Assembly: GCA_018241425.1 (NCBI GenBank)
Contig: JAFEDU010000001.1
Span: 744,001-808,000 of the forward strand
Source of the DNA: Pseudomonadota bacterium
GTDB taxonomy: Bacteria; Pseudomonadota; Gammaproteobacteria; Steroidobacterales; Steroidobacteraceae
Direction: 5' to 3'
DNA length: 64,000 nt
Part shown: positions 1 to 9,130 of the stretch, in pieces
Position numbering within the stretch: position 1 is the first letter of the stretch
Layout of the letters: each line of letters opens with the position of its first letter
Notes under the pieces: generated by a model
Seen by the model: the letters and a program-made list of their open reading frames with translations, nothing else
The model's database searches: none
What the model was told of the DNA's origin: nothing
Program-made: the position numbers and the translations under genes

Positions 1-64
1 ACAGGAACGTGAACAGCCCGATCAGCGCCCGGCGCGGATCGAACAACAGCCAGAGTCTCCACAT
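1..64 (-). CDS. pufA: LH1 alpha subunit PufA (5' part only)
   Basis: The first 21 codons of the light-harvesting 1 alpha polypeptide are visible before the window ends. The protein starts Met-Trp-Arg-Leu-Trp and continues with the Phe-Asp-Pro-Arg-Arg stretch that precedes the single membrane helix in LH1 alpha chains. It sits 15 bp downstream of pufB in the same orientation, the normal pufBA order. With pufB it would form the LH1 ring around the reaction centre in the intracytoplasmic membrane. The bacteriochlorophyll-ligand histidine and the C-terminus lie outside the window. Confidence 0.93.
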   Translation of the reverse strand, partial: MWRLWLLFDPRRALIGLFTFL

Positions 65-79
65 GGTCGATCCCCCTGT

Positions 80-277
80 TTATGCCAAGTAGTAGGCGCT
101 GAGTGCGCCGACGGCGTCGCGCATCGACGTGTAACCGTGCGGCCCCGGCAACCAGGGACGCCACTGCCACACGAGAATGTGAGCGACGATCGCGATCAGC
201 AGGAAAACAATGAAGCTCGCCATGAAGATACGGTGAAACTCCTTCGCCTCCTGCTCAGTCAAGCCCGATAAAGACAT
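80..277 (-). CDS. pufB: LH1 beta subunit PufB
   Basis: A 65-residue light-harvesting 1 beta polypeptide. It has a polar N-terminus ([14 protein letters not shown]), one hydrophobic helix (about residues 20-40) and the conserved His in [15 protein letters not shown] that ligates bacteriochlorophyll a. Length and motif order fit the family throughout. It is the first puf gene after bchZ, and no pufQ-sized reading frame fits in the 94 bp between them. A good AGG-type ribosome site precedes the ATG. It belongs to the crtEF-bchCXYZ-pufBA superoperon, but probably also has its own or a processed transcript (see the hairpins at 318-359). Confidence 0.96.
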   Translation of the reverse strand: MSLSGLTEQEAKEFHRIFMASFIVFLLIAIVAHILVWQWRPWLPGPHGYTSMRDAVGALSAYYLA

Positions 278-317
278 ACCTCACCTCCAAAGGCCTTGCG
301 GCCGTTCCCGCACAAAA

Positions 318-332
318 CCCGGCGCGGCCGGG
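318..332 (-). terminator. Terminator-like hairpin between bchZ and pufB
   Basis: Read on the minus strand, two 6-bp arms (CCCGGC / GCCGGG) surround a 3-base loop and are followed directly by TTTTG. This looks like a weak intrinsic terminator or attenuator placed after bchZ and before pufB. It would let read-through and puf-specific transcripts be set separately. An mRNA-stability role is equally possible. Confidence 0.45.
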
Positions 333-337
333 GCTTC

Positions 338-359
338 GTACGGCACTTGCATGCCGTAC
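338..359 (-). other. Perfect 8-bp hairpin downstream of bchZ
   Basis: GTACGGCA and TGCCGTAC flank a 6-base loop, 13 bp after the bchZ stop codon. It is the first of two tandem stem-loops in the bchZ-pufB gap. Intercistronic stem-loops of this kind set mRNA half-lives in puf operons of other purple bacteria; that role here is inference. Confidence 0.4.
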
Positions 360-371
360 CCAACATCAACC

Positions 372-1829
372 TCACGCGGCGCGCCCCGAGGCCAGCGCCT
401 CGCGCGCCTGCTGCAGCCGTGCCACGCTCACGCGCGCCTCGCCCGCCGCGCGCGCCTCGCGCTCGGCGCGGTCGCGCAGCTGCTTGGCCGCGGAGATCCG
501 GATCAGCACCGGCTGGGTCTCCAGGTACTCATCGAGCTGGCGCTGCGCCTCCGGGTCCCAGGGCGTCGCCGGCAGGCGCGTGACGCGCGCCGGGGTAGCC
601 TCCACGCGGTCGAGCTCGGTGCCGAGCGGCAGGATGTGGAACAGCGCATCGAACAGCGCGTTGCACACTTCCTGCACCAGGAAAGTCGCCCCGGCGTAGC
701 CCATGAAGGGGGTGCCGGTGTGGCGGCGCACGATCGCCCCCGGGAAGGAAGCCGGGATGAAGACGCCGCGGCCCCCGCACTCGGCGAGGTACATGCGCTC
801 GTTGTAGCTGCCGAACAGCACGAGCGGCGTGCGCTCGCGCACCGCGCGCTGCACGGCGGCATTGTCGGGCTTGACGCCGGCGCGGCGCGCGAAGCTGAAG
901 TTGCACGCAAGCCCGAGCTCGTCCTCGAGGAAGTGGCGGATGCCGCGCGCGTGCGTCTCGTTCGCGACGATGCCGAAGGTCGCGGTGCCGAAGAAATCCT
1001 GGGTGACCGAGCGCCACAGGTCCCACAGGGGCTTGACGGTCGTGTGCTTCTCGCGCGCGATGAAGGGCTCCGGGTCAAGGCCGAGGAGCTCCCCGAGCGC
1101 GCGCAGGAAGGCGGTGGTGCTGTGCAGCCCGATGGGGGCCTGCAGGTAGGGCCGGTCGAGCGTCTCGCACAGGAGCCGCCCGAACTCGCGGTACATGCAG
1201 ACGTTGACCTCCGCGTCCGCGAGGCGCGGGATGTCCGCGAGGTGACTGCCGAGCGGGAAGGTCAGGTTGATTTCAGCCCCGATCCCCTCGATCAGGCGCC
1301 GCACCTCGGCGAGGTCCGACCAGCTGTTGAAGTAGCCGTAGGCCGGCCCGATGATGTTGACGCGGGGCTTGGCGCCGGCGGCGCGCGGCTTCAGGGCTGG
1401 CACGCGCTTGGGTCCGTACTCGGTCCACAGCCAGTTCATGGCGCGGTTGGCGCTCTGCCACTGGTCCTCGTCGATGGTACGCGGCAGGAAGCGCTTGATG
1501 TTGGTGCCCTCGGGGGTCACCCCGCCGCCGATCATCTCGGCGATCGAGCCGGTGACCACAACGCTCGGCAGCCCGGGGTCGAGGCTCTGGTGCGCGCGGC
1601 GCATGGCCCCCTCGGTGCCGTGCTGCCCGAGCTCTTCCTCGCCCAGGCCGGTCACCACGATCGGCAGTTCGTGCGGCGGCAGCGCGTCGGTGTAGTGCAG
1701 CACGGAGGTGACCGGCAGGTTCTCGCACCCGACCGGTCCGTCGATGATCACCTGCAGGCCCTTGATGGCGGTGAACACGTACACCGCGCCCCAGTAGCCG
1801 CCCGCACGATCGTGGTCGATGACCAGCAT
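372..1829 (-). CDS. bchZ: Chlorophyllide reductase subunit BchZ
   Basis: A 485-residue subunit of the nitrogenase-like chlorophyllide a oxidoreductase (COR, BchXYZ), which reduces ring B to give the bacteriochlorin. Together with BchY it forms the catalytic component that receives electrons from BchX. Recognisable are the N-terminal [12 protein letters not shown] region with the cluster-ligand type Cys, the [20 protein letters not shown] block, and the basic C-terminal extension usual for BchZ. The ATG at 1829 shares its A with the bchY TGA (TGATG), which fixes the start and implies translational coupling, even though the frame stays open far upstream. Confidence 0.96.
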   Translation of the reverse strand: MLVIDHDRAGGYWGAVYVFTAIKGLQVIIDGPVGCENLPVTSVLHYTDALPPHELPIVVTGLGEEELGQHGTEGAMRRAHQSLDPGLPSVVVTGSIAEMIGGGVTPEGTNIKRFLPRTIDEDQWQSANRAMNWLWTEYGPKRVPALKPRAAGAKPRVNIIGPAYGYFNSWSDLAEVRRLIEGIGAEINLTFPLGSHLADIPRLADAEVNVCMYREFGRLLCETLDRPYLQAPIGLHSTTAFLRALGELLGLDPEPFIAREKHTTVKPLWDLWRSVTQDFFGTATFGIVANETHARGIRHFLEDELGLACNFSFARRAGVKPDNAAVQRAVRERTPLVLFGSYNERMYLAECGGRGVFIPASFPGAIVRRHTGTPFMGYAGATFLVQEVCNALFDALFHILPLGTELDRVEATPARVTRLPATPWDPEAQRQLDEYLETQPVLIRISAAKQLRDRAEREARAAGEARVSVARLQQAREALASGRAA

Positions 1830-3349
1830 CAGACCATCTCCTCGGCCCTGCGCGCCTTCGCGACCTTCGCCAGCTGCGCCTGGTAGCGCTCGCGGAACTC
1901 CGGGCGCGGCACCGGGGTGTCGGTCCAGATGCCGCTCGTGTCCTTCTTTCCCACGCCGCCGAAGAAGTCCTGCATCGCGGCGAAGCGCGCCTTGTTGCCG
2001 AGGGCTGCGTTGATCACCGTGGCGAGCGAACCGGCGCCGGCCGGTCCCATGAGCGGCCGCGCAGAGATGAGGTTGGTGAAGTACAGCGCGGGGATCGCCG
2101 CCTCCTTGGCCTTCTGCACCACCGGCGTGGTGCCGATCGCAAGGTCGGGTGAGTATTCGGCGACCGCCGCGAGGTCCTGCTCGAGTGAGGCGCGGAAGCG
2201 CACCTGCACGCCGCGCGCCTCGAGCCACTCGCGGTCGGGATCCGACCACGGAGTGCGCGGGCAGGCGGTGCCGACGTAGCGCAGCTCCGCACCGCTCTCG
2301 ATCAGCAGCCGCCCGACCAGGAGCTCCGAGCCCTCGTAGCCGCTTAGCGTGATCCGCCCCTTGATCGGCATGCGTGCGAGCGCCCCCTGGATCGCCGGCA
2401 GGAAGCGCTGCTTCGCCAGGGCGACCTTCGGCTCGGATACGTTGCAGGCCGCGCCGATCGCCTCGAGCCATGCCGCGGTACCCTCGTAGCCGACCGGTGC
2501 CGAACCCACGACCCGGCGACCGGCCACCTGGAACTCGCGCACGCTCGCGGTATAGAACGGATGCAATGCCGCCACCGCCTCGCAGTCGAGCGCGGCGTAC
2601 AGCTCGCGCCACTCGCGCGTCGGCACCACCGGTCCCGCGGCGAGCCCGAGGGGCTCGAGCAGCGCGCCCACGGTCACCGGGTCGGCGGGGAAGACCTCGC
2701 CCAGCAGCGTCACGGTCGGCTGCGAGCTCACGCCCGCGCGCGGCGCGGCCACCGGACCGGCCTCGGCCTCGGTGCGGGCGTAGCGCAGCATGGCCGCGGC
2801 GAGCACGTCCTTGGCCTCCGCGTGCGTCGGCACCCCGAAGCCGGGGACGTCGATGCCGATGACGCGCACGCCGTTGATGTCCTTGGGCAGCATCTGCAGC
2901 GGCACACCCGAGGCCGTGGGCACGCACAGGTTGATCACCACCACGGCGTCGTACGCCTGGGGATCGGCGAGCTGGTTGACTGCCTCGCGGATGTCCTCGT
3001 AGAGCTTGCCGGTGACGAGCGTCTCGGAGTTGAAGGGCACGTAGCCGACCGGGCGGCGTGCGCCGTAGAAGTGCGAGGTGAAGGTGAGGCCATACACGCA
3101 GCAGGCCGAGCCGCTGAGCACCGTGGCCGTGCGGCGCATGCGCAGCCCGACGCGCAGCGCGCCGAACGCCGGGCACATGCTCTGCGGCTGGTCGTGGGGA
3201 CCTGCCGGATAGTCCTTCGCATAGCGCTCGAGCGTCTCACCCTTGCCGGCGGCCTTCGCGGCCGCGCGCAGCTGCTCGCGCCCGCCATGGCAGTCCCGCC
3301 CCTCCGCGGGCAGGCTTGCAGGCTCGGCCACGGCCGCCTCAGGGCTCAT
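1829..3349 (-). CDS. bchY: Chlorophyllide reductase subunit BchY
   Basis: A 506-residue COR subunit paired with BchZ in the catalytic heterotetramer. The conserved Cys-containing block around [15 protein letters not shown] and the segment GSACCVYGL supply residues of the type that bind the 4Fe-4S cluster. The end is coupled to bchZ by a one-base overlap, and the start follows bchX by 6 bp. Length is normal. It sits in the canonical bchC-X-Y-Z order and shares the PpsR-type control region upstream of bchC. Confidence 0.96.
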   Translation of the reverse strand: MSPEAAVAEPASLPAEGRDCHGGREQLRAAAKAAGKGETLERYAKDYPAGPHDQPQSMCPAFGALRVGLRMRRTATVLSGSACCVYGLTFTSHFYGARRPVGYVPFNSETLVTGKLYEDIREAVNQLADPQAYDAVVVINLCVPTASGVPLQMLPKDINGVRVIGIDVPGFGVPTHAEAKDVLAAAMLRYARTEAEAGPVAAPRAGVSSQPTVTLLGEVFPADPVTVGALLEPLGLAAGPVVPTREWRELYAALDCEAVAALHPFYTASVREFQVAGRRVVGSAPVGYEGTAAWLEAIGAACNVSEPKVALAKQRFLPAIQGALARMPIKGRITLSGYEGSELLVGRLLIESGAELRYVGTACPRTPWSDPDREWLEARGVQVRFRASLEQDLAAVAEYSPDLAIGTTPVVQKAKEAAIPALYFTNLISARPLMGPAGAGSLATVINAALGNKARFAAMQDFFGGVGKKDTSGIWTDTPVPRPEFRERYQAQLAKVAKARRAEEMV

Positions 3350-3355
3350 GCGCGC

Positions 3356-4378
3356 TCAGACCGCGTCATAGACCACTTCCAGGGACGGCTTCTCGTGGAT
3401 CACCCCGCCGCACATGTCTTCGGCACTCGCCGGCTGCAGCTGGTAACCGCGCCCTACGGCCTCGCCCTTGAACAGGCCCAGGAGCGCCTCCTGGCTGAGC
3501 GGGCGTGGATGGTTCGGGCCGGCCTCGGCGACCTGCGCGGCGAGTTCCTCGAACAGCGCGCTCCAGGTGCCGCCGGGGCGGCCGATGATCTCGTAGTTGG
3601 CGCTCTTGCGGCGGATGTCCTCGTGCGCCGGAATGGCGGCGAGCACCGGGATCCCGGCCGCGGCCGCGAATGCCTGGGCCTCGCCCGTCCCGTCGTCCTT
3701 GTTGACGACCAGGCCCGCAACGCCCACGTTGCCCCCGAGCTTGCGGAAGTACTCGACCGCCGAGCACACGTTGTTGGCCACGTACAGGGACTGCAGGTCG
3801 TTGGAGCCGACCACGATCACCTTCTGGCACATGTCGCGCGCGATCGGCAGCCCGAAGCCGCCGCAGACCACGTCGCCCAGGAAGTCGAGCAGCACGTAGT
3901 CGAAGCCCCACTCGTGGAAGCCAAGCTTCTCGAGCAGCTCGAACCCGTGGATGATGCCGCGCCCGCCGCAGCCGCGGCCCACCTCCGGACCGCCGAGCTC
4001 CATCGCGAACACGCCGTCGCGCTTGAAGCAGACGTCCCCGATGCGCACCTGCTCGCCGGCGAGCTTCTTCTTCGCCGAGGTCTCGATGATGGTGGGACAG
4101 GCGCGGCCGCCGAAGAGGAGCGAGGTCGTGTCGCTCTTGGGGTCGCAGCCGATCAGGAGCACCCGCTTGCCCTGCTGGGCCATCATGTAGGAGAGGTTGG
4201 CGAGCGTGAAGCTCTTGCCGATGCCGCCCTTGCCGTAGATCGCGATGATCTGGGTGGTCTTCTTTGGCGCCTCGGTGGCGACCGGGTCGGGCTCGACGGC
4301 GGCCTCGGCCCGCAACCGGGCCTGCACGGCCTGCAGCGCGATCGAGGCCTCGGATACCTTGGGGGCTGGGCAACTCAT
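3356..4378 (-). CDS. bchX: Chlorophyllide reductase iron protein BchX
   Basis: The ATP-dependent electron donor of COR, homologous to NifH/BchL. It has the P-loop YGKGGIGKS near residue 50, the switch region GCDPKSDTT, and two Cys-bearing blocks (GRGCGGRG and DVVCGGFG) that bridge the 4Fe-4S cluster between monomers. The ATG at 4378 overlaps the bchC stop (ATGA), so I prefer it. An in-frame ATG at 4384 would add only two residues. About 340 residues, normal for BchX. Confidence 0.97.
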   Translation of the reverse strand: MSCPAPKVSEASIALQAVQARLRAEAAVEPDPVATEAPKKTTQIIAIYGKGGIGKSFTLANLSYMMAQQGKRVLLIGCDPKSDTTSLLFGGRACPTIIETSAKKKLAGEQVRIGDVCFKRDGVFAMELGGPEVGRGCGGRGIIHGFELLEKLGFHEWGFDYVLLDFLGDVVCGGFGLPIARDMCQKVIVVGSNDLQSLYVANNVCSAVEYFRKLGGNVGVAGLVVNKDDGTGEAQAFAAAAGIPVLAAIPAHEDIRRKSANYEIIGRPGGTWSALFEELAAQVAEAGPNHPRPLSQEALLGLFKGEAVGRGYQLQPASAEDMCGGVIHEKPSLEVVYDAV

Positions 4379-5316
4379 GCGCATGCTCTCCAGTCGATGA
4401 TCATCTTCAGGCAGTCCGCATCCCCGAAGGCGGTGCGGTAGGCATCGGCCGCACGCTCGGCCGGGCGCCGGTGCGTGATCAGCCCGTCGAGCGACAGCTC
4501 ACCCGCCTCCGCCAGCGCCCGCACGGCCTCGAGGTCCTGCGGCCGCCACTCGGCCGCGACCCGGATGCGCGCCTCGCGCATGAACGCGGGCGGGAACTGG
4601 AACGACAGGGCCTGCTCGTAGAAGCCGGCGAGCACGAGCTCGCCGCCGCGGGCGAGCCGTCCGATGAGAGAGTCGAGGAGCGACGCATCGCCGCTCACGT
4701 CGTAGATCGAGCGGTAGTCGCGGCGCGCATCGGTCTCCGGGTCCACCACGCGGTAGCCCGGACCTGCGCCGCCGCGGCGGGTCGCGTTGCGTTCCCACAC
4801 CGTCGGGGACGCGCCCCGCAGTACCGCGAGTCGTGCCAGCAGGCGGCCGAGCACCCCGTGGCCCACGATGAGCTCGGGGGCGGCGGCACCGGGAGCCGCC
4901 AGGGCGTGGTGCGCGGTCGCGGCGAGGGCCAGGAGGACACCCTGCTCCTGCATGTGCTCACCGATGCGCACGACGCGGCTGCCGGGCGTCACCAGGCGCG
5001 CGGCGGCGCCGCCGAAGAGCGCGTGGACGTTGCCGAAGCAGCGTGCGCCCGGAACGAACACCCATTCGCCGGCGGAAGCGCCGGAGCGCGGGCCGGCCTC
5101 TGAGATGCGGCCGATGCACTCGTAGCCCGGCACCAGGGGGTAGCCCATGCCCGGGAAGCTCGGCATGCGCCCGGACCACAGGAGGCGCTCGGTGCCGGTG
5201 CTGATGCCGCTGAAGGCGACGTCGATGACGACGTCATCCTCACCGGGGGGTGACAGCTCGAGCCGGCTGAGTGCCAGCTGCTCAGGACCCTCGAGAACCA
5301 CGGCGACGGTTTGCAT
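4375..5316 (-). CDS. bchC: Bacteriochlorophyllide a dehydrogenase BchC
   Basis: A 313-residue zinc-alcohol-dehydrogenase-superfamily enzyme that oxidises the 3-hydroxyethyl group of bacteriochlorophyllide to 3-acetyl. It keeps the GroES-like N-terminal half ([26 protein letters not shown]) and a Rossmann half, but lacks the structural-zinc Cys cluster, as BchC does. First bch gene of the leftward operon. Its 84-bp leader carries the PpsR/CrtJ palindromes. ATGA overlap with bchX. Confidence 0.95.
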   Translation of the reverse strand: MQTVAVVLEGPEQLALSRLELSPPGEDDVVIDVAFSGISTGTERLLWSGRMPSFPGMGYPLVPGYECIGRISEAGPRSGASAGEWVFVPGARCFGNVHALFGGAAARLVTPGSRVVRIGEHMQEQGVLLALAATAHHALAAPGAAAPELIVGHGVLGRLLARLAVLRGASPTVWERNATRRGGAGPGYRVVDPETDARRDYRSIYDVSGDASLLDSLIGRLARGGELVLAGFYEQALSFQFPPAFMREARIRVAAEWRPQDLEAVRALAEAGELSLDGLITHRRPAERAADAYRTAFGDADCLKMIIDWRACA

Positions 5317-5361
5317 TTGGAATTTGCGGCCGTACCTGCGGGAACTGGGAAAGACGCCAGA

Positions 5362-5379
5362 TGTCAGCCTAGCATTACT
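5362..5379. promoter_or_regulatory. Imperfect PpsR/CrtJ half-palindrome (bchC promoter)
   Basis: TGT-N12-ACT, one base off the TGT-N12-ACA consensus. It lies exactly 8 bp from the perfect site at 5388-5405, the tandem spacing known for CrtJ/PpsR operators at the Rhodobacter bchC promoter. It would cover the -10 region of bchC. Confidence 0.6.
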
Positions 5380-5387
5380 CTTCGGAG

Positions 5388-5405
5388 TGTCAAGTGTTGT
5401 TTACA
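5388..5405. promoter_or_regulatory. PpsR/CrtJ palindrome upstream of bchC
   Basis: A perfect TGT-N12-ACA site, 72 bp upstream of the bchC ATG and overlapping the end of crtF. On the minus strand its last six bases read TTGACA, a consensus -35 element, so repressor and RNA polymerase would compete directly. This supports an internal bchC promoter inside the superoperon under redox/light-responsive PpsR. Confidence 0.8.
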
Positions 5406-6582
5406 TCTGAAGACGGCTCGCGCCGGGCGGCCCGCGGCGCGTGGCGGGCTTGCGTGCCGTGACGATGCGCACCAGGAGCGGCAGGCTCGTGCGCCGCTGC
5501 GTGACCGCGACGAACCCCGCGCGGCGCAGCAGGCCGGCGATCTCGGCCGGGGAGCGCGGCCGGCCGGAGCCCATCGCCAGGAGATACATGCCGAAGTAGG
5601 CGTGCGCGACCCGCAGGTCGCGTCCGCGCGCGGCCATCGGCTCGGCGATCACGAGGGTGCCACCCGGGGACAGCGCCGCGTGAGCGCCCCTGAGCAGCCG
5701 CTCGACTGCCGCATCGTCGTGGTCGTGCAGGACGCGCAGCAGGGTGATCGCATCGGCACCTGCAGGCAGCGGCTCGCCGGTGATGTCCCGCGCCAGGGCC
5801 CGCGCCCGCGGCGCGAGCGCCCCGAGCCGCTGCGCCGCGCGGCGCGCCACGGCCGGTAGGTCCACGCACCACACCTCGAGGCCGGGGAACCGCTGCGCCA
5901 CGGCGGCCGCGAAGGCCCCCTCCCCGCCCCCGAGGTCCATGAGAACCCGGTGGCGGCCGAACGGGTACGCTTCGCACACCTGCGCGGCAACCAGGCCCTG
6001 GGACACGGTCATCAGCTCGCTGTACGGCCCGATCCCCTGCGCGCCGAGGGCCCGCGGCTCGGCGCTGCCCGCGTAAGCCCAGAAGGCCTGCAGCTGCGTG
6101 GGTGCGCGCCGTGCCCGCAGCAGGGCGAGTGGCTGCGCGAGGTCCGCGTACAGGAGCGCGTGGTGCCGGATCATGGGCAGCAGCCCGGGATTGCCGAGTA
6201 TCTCGGCGCCGCGGCCCGCGAGGGACACATGTCCGGTGCCCGCGTCCCAGCGCACTAGGCCGAGCGATTGCGCCGCCCGCAGCAGGGTGAGGAGCCCGTC
6301 GCGGTCGACCTCGAGGTCGCGCGCCAGCGCGCCCAACTCGCGTGGCCCGGGCGCCAGCCGCTCGAGGAGCCCCGCTTCGGCGCAGGCAAACAGCACCTGG
6401 GAATAGACGAAGCCCGCGCACAGGTCGAACAGCGCCAGCGCGCGCCGCCGCGCGATTGCGCGCGTCAGGGGGAAGCGGGCCGCCCAGCGCTGGAAGTCCG
6501 CCCTGCACAGCACTGCTGCGCTTGCCGCGCGCCAGCGTTCGGGCCACGCCCGCCAGTGCAACAGCCGCGCGGAGGCCGCCAT
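5401..6582 (-). CDS. crtF: Demethylspheroidene O-methyltransferase CrtF
   Basis: A 393-residue SAM-dependent O-methyltransferase that methylates the 1-hydroxy group of the acyclic carotenoid. The N-terminal dimerisation/winged-helix part (about residues 50-150) and the SAM-binding motif MDLGGGEG near residue 215 are clear. The following acidic VDLPAV and the HDHDD region match the family. It sits 31 bp after crtE and upstream of bchC, as in most purple bacteria. The last codons carry the operator for bchC. Confidence 0.93.
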   Translation of the reverse strand: MAASARLLHWRAWPERWRAASAAVLCRADFQRWAARFPLTRAIARRRALALFDLCAGFVYSQVLFACAEAGLLERLAPGPRELGALARDLEVDRDGLLTLLRAAQSLGLVRWDAGTGHVSLAGRGAEILGNPGLLPMIRHHALLYADLAQPLALLRARRAPTQLQAFWAYAGSAEPRALGAQGIGPYSELMTVSQGLVAAQVCEAYPFGRHRVLMDLGGGEGAFAAAVAQRFPGLEVWCVDLPAVARRAAQRLGALAPRARALARDITGEPLPAGADAITLLRVLHDHDDAAVERLLRGAHAALSPGGTLVIAEPMAARGRDLRVAHAYFGMYLLAMGSGRPRSPAEIAGLLRRAGFVAVTQRRTSLPLLVRIVTARKPATRRGPPGASRLQM

Positions 6583-6613
6583 GGCTGCGGCGCCGTTAAG
6601 CGCCGCGCGCCCC

Positions 6614-7483
6614 TTACGCAGCCCGCCGCACGAGCGCCTTGGGCAGCAGCCGCGCCGATTCCGTGCGGATGAGCTTGTGCAGCAGCGTCGAGCCGGGGCA
6701 CGCCGGGATGGCGCGCTGCGCCTCGGCGATCAGGTGGTCGAGCCGCGCCAGCGCACCGCTCACGCCGAGCTCGTTCACGGCGCTCGGCCGGCCGAGGTCC
6801 GCATCGCGCCCGGGCACCTTGCCAAGCTCCACCACGCTCGCCAGCACGTCGCGCAGGTCATCGGCCACCTGGAATGCCTCCCCCAGCCGCTCGCCAAACA
6901 GCCGCCAGGGGGCCGCATCGCGCCCGGAGGCGCGGGCGCCGGCCATGGCGGCCGCCGCGAACAGCGCGCCGGTCTTCCCCTGGTGGTAGCGGGAGAGGTC
7001 GAGCTGCGGCTCGCACTCCCAGGCCTGGCCGGCCACGATCCCGGAGACCGCGTTCACCGCCGTCGCCACGATCCCGAACAGCTCCGCGAAGCGCGCCGGA
7101 TCGCGCGCCGCCACGCGCGACAGGCTCTGGAAGGCGAGAACGATGAGCCCGTCCCCGGCGAGCACCGCCAGGCGCTCGCCGTACGCCTTGTGCACGGAGG
7201 GCTGACCGCGGCGCAGGGCCGCATCGTCGAAGCACGGCAGGTCATCGTGCACGAGGGAGGCGCAGTGCAGGAGCTCGATCGAGGCCGCGGCGGCCAGGGC
7301 GGCGGCGAGGTCCTGCGTCTCGCAGGCGAGCGCGACCGCCATGCACAGGCGGGGGCGGACCCGGGCGCCGCCCGGGAAGACCGCGTGGCGCAGTGCCTGG
7401 CTGAGCAGCGGCGGCACGTCAGCTGCGGTCGTGGTGGCAAGGATGCCTTCCAGTTCGTGCTCGATGCGTGTCAGCAGATTCAC
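6614..7483 (-). CDS. crtE: Geranylgeranyl diphosphate synthase CrtE
   Basis: A 289-residue trans-prenyltransferase. The first aspartate-rich motif is DDLPCFDD near residue 80 and the second is DDLRD near residue 215, with the GGARVRPRL substrate segment before them. It makes GGPP for carotenoids and for the bacteriochlorophyll phytyl/geranylgeranyl tail. It begins the leftward crtEF-bchCXYZ-puf operon and is divergent from crtD across a PpsR-type operator pair. Confidence 0.95.
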   Translation of the reverse strand: MNLLTRIEHELEGILATTTAADVPPLLSQALRHAVFPGGARVRPRLCMAVALACETQDLAAALAAAASIELLHCASLVHDDLPCFDDAALRRGQPSVHKAYGERLAVLAGDGLIVLAFQSLSRVAARDPARFAELFGIVATAVNAVSGIVAGQAWECEPQLDLSRYHQGKTGALFAAAAMAGARASGRDAAPWRLFGERLGEAFQVADDLRDVLASVVELGKVPGRDADLGRPSAVNELGVSGALARLDHLIAEAQRAIPACPGSTLLHKLIRTESARLLPKALVRRAA

Positions 7484-7501
7484 GATCAGCCCTCCCAGAA
7501 G

Positions 7502-7519
7502 TGTAACTTGTATTTGTCA
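7502..7519. promoter_or_regulatory. Imperfect PpsR/CrtJ site (crtE/crtD)
   Basis: TGT-N12-TCA, one base from consensus, again exactly 8 bp from a perfect site (7528-7545). It forms the second half of a tandem operator between divergent crtE and crtD. Confidence 0.55.
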
Positions 7520-7527
7520 CTCTGGAG

Positions 7528-7545
7528 TGTAATGTACTATAGACA
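7528..7545. promoter_or_regulatory. PpsR/CrtJ palindrome between crtE and crtD
   Basis: A perfect TGT-N12-ACA sequence in the 96-bp divergent region. It would allow co-repression of crtE (left) and crtD (right). A TTGTCA/TATAGA pair with an 18-bp spacer, pointing at crtD, overlaps it. Confidence 0.8.
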
Positions 7546-7579
7546 CTAGGACTCAAGCGCGTCAAACCCAAGGGAAAGC

Positions 7580-9130
7580 GTGCGAGCGATGCCGGCCCCA
7601 CGTGTTGCAGTGATCGGAGCCGGCATGGCCGGCCTCAGCGCGGCGCTCACGCTGGCCGCGCGCGGCGCGCGGGTCGTGGTCCTCGAGCGCGCCCAGGCCG
7701 TGGGCGGCAAGCTGCGCCAGACCCGCATCGAGGATGCCCTCATCGACGCAGGTCCCACCGTGTTCACCATGCGGCCGGTCTTCGAGGAACTCCTCAGGTG
7801 CGCCGGCCACTCCCTCGAGGAACGCCTGCCGCTGGTGCGGGCCGACGTCCTCGCCCGTCATGCCTGGAGCGAGAGCGAGCGCCTCGACCTCTACGCCGAC
7901 CGCGCCCGCACGGCCGATGCGATCGGTACTTTCGCCGGGGCGCGGGAGGCGCAGGGCTACCTGCGATTCGCGCGCGACGCGCAGCGGGTCTTCCGCGCCA
8001 TGGAGGTCGCGTACCTGCGCGATGCACGCCCCGGCCCCCTGCGGCTCGTGCGGCGCATGGGCGCGCGGGCGCTACCGGCCCTGTGGTACCTGCGCCCGTT
8101 CGAGTCGCTGTGGCGTGCGCTGGCGCGCTACTTCCGCGACGCACGGCTGCAGCAGCTGTTTGGCCGGTACGCCACGTACTGCGGCTCCTCGCCCTTCCAG
8201 GCGCCCGCGACCCTCATGCTGGTCGCGCACGTCGAGCAGGAAGGCGTCTGGGTCGTCCCCGGCGGCATGCAGCGCGTCGCCCAGACCGTGGCAGACCTCG
8301 CGCAGGAGTGCGGCGCGGAGCTGCGACTGGGGAGCGATGTCCAGCGGATACTGCTGCGCGCCGGGCGCGTGAATGGGGTAAGCCTCGCGACCGGCGAGTT
8401 CGTGCCGGCGGACGCGGTGATCCTCAACGCCGACGTCGCGGCGCTCGCCGATGGTTCCTTCGGTGCGGAGCTGGCCCATGCCGTGCCGCGACCCCGGGCC
8501 GGCGGCCGCTCGCTGTCGGCCATCACCTGGGCGGTGCTCGGGCATGCCGAGGGGTTCCCCCTCAGCCGGCACAACGTGTTCTTCTCGCCGGACTACGCCG
8601 CCGAGTTCGCCCAGCTGTTCGGCGCGCGGCAGGTCCCGGCGTGGCCGACGGTCTACGTGTGTGCCCAGGACCGCGACGCCGGCCCCGGCACGGCGCCCGA
8701 TGCGGCCGAGCGCCTCCTGTGCCTGATCAATGCCCCCGCGGACGGCGACGACCGGTCCTATTCCCCCACGGAGCTCGAGCAATGCGAACGCCGGACCTTC
8801 TCGTTCCTGGAGCGCTGCGGACTGAAGGTGCGGCGCAGCCCGTCGCAGACGCTGATCACGACACCGCGGCAGTTCGAGACCCTGTACCCGGCGACCGGGG
8901 GCAGCCTCTACGGGTCGGCCACCCACGGCTGGCGGGGAGCCTTCAGCCGCCCGGGCGCCCGGACCCGGGTGCCGGGCCTGTACCTCGCGGGCGGCAGCGT
9001 GCATCCGGGACCGGGACTGCCGATGACGGTGCTGTCGGGGTCACTCGCGGCGACGTGCCTCCTGAAGGACGCCGCTTCATCGCGCCGCAGGCGGGGGCGG
9101 GATACGCGTGGTGGTACCTCGATGCCGTGA
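7580..9130 (+). CDS. crtD: Carotenoid 3,4-desaturase CrtD
   Basis: A 516-residue FAD-dependent phytoene-desaturase-family enzyme that desaturates 1-hydroxy carotenoids at C-3,4 (methoxyneurosporene dehydrogenase). The dinucleotide fold VAVIGAGMAGLSAAL is at the N-terminus. The C-terminal FAD motif GLYLAGGSVHPGPGLP is the hallmark of CrtI/CrtD enzymes. Neighbouring crtC and the position opposite crtE identify it as crtD rather than a second crtI. Start is GTG at 7580, five bases after an AGGGA site, or ATG at 7589. Confidence 0.92.
   Translation: MRAMPAPRVAVIGAGMAGLSAALTLAARGARVVVLERAQAVGGKLRQTRIEDALIDAGPTVFTMRPVFEELLRCAGHSLEERLPLVRADVLARHAWSESERLDLYADRARTADAIGTFAGAREAQGYLRFARDAQRVFRAMEVAYLRDARPGPLRLVRRMGARALPALWYLRPFESLWRALARYFRDARLQQLFGRYATYCGSSPFQAPATLMLVAHVEQEGVWVVPGGMQRVAQTVADLAQECGAELRLGSDVQRILLRAGRVNGVSLATGEFVPADAVILNADVAALADGSFGAELAHAVPRPRAGGRSLSAITWAVLGHAEGFPLSRHNVFFSPDYAAEFAQLFGARQVPAWPTVYVCAQDRDAGPGTAPDAAERLLCLINAPADGDDRSYSPTELEQCERRTFSFLERCGLKVRRSPSQTLITTPRQFETLYPATGGSLYGSATHGWRGAFSRPGARTRVPGLYLAGGSVHPGPGLPMTVLSGSLAATCLLKDAASSRRRRGRDTRGGTSMP

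Noticed and set aside
351-1886. Long plus-strand reading frame opposite bchZ
   Set aside because: High GC keeps antisense frames open. Composition is Arg/Ala/Gly-rich without domains, and bchZ on the other strand is certain.
1830-3176. Upstream extension of bchZ across bchY
   Set aside because: Non-family sequence in the shifted frame of bchY. The ATG at 1829 with TGATG coupling is the proper start.
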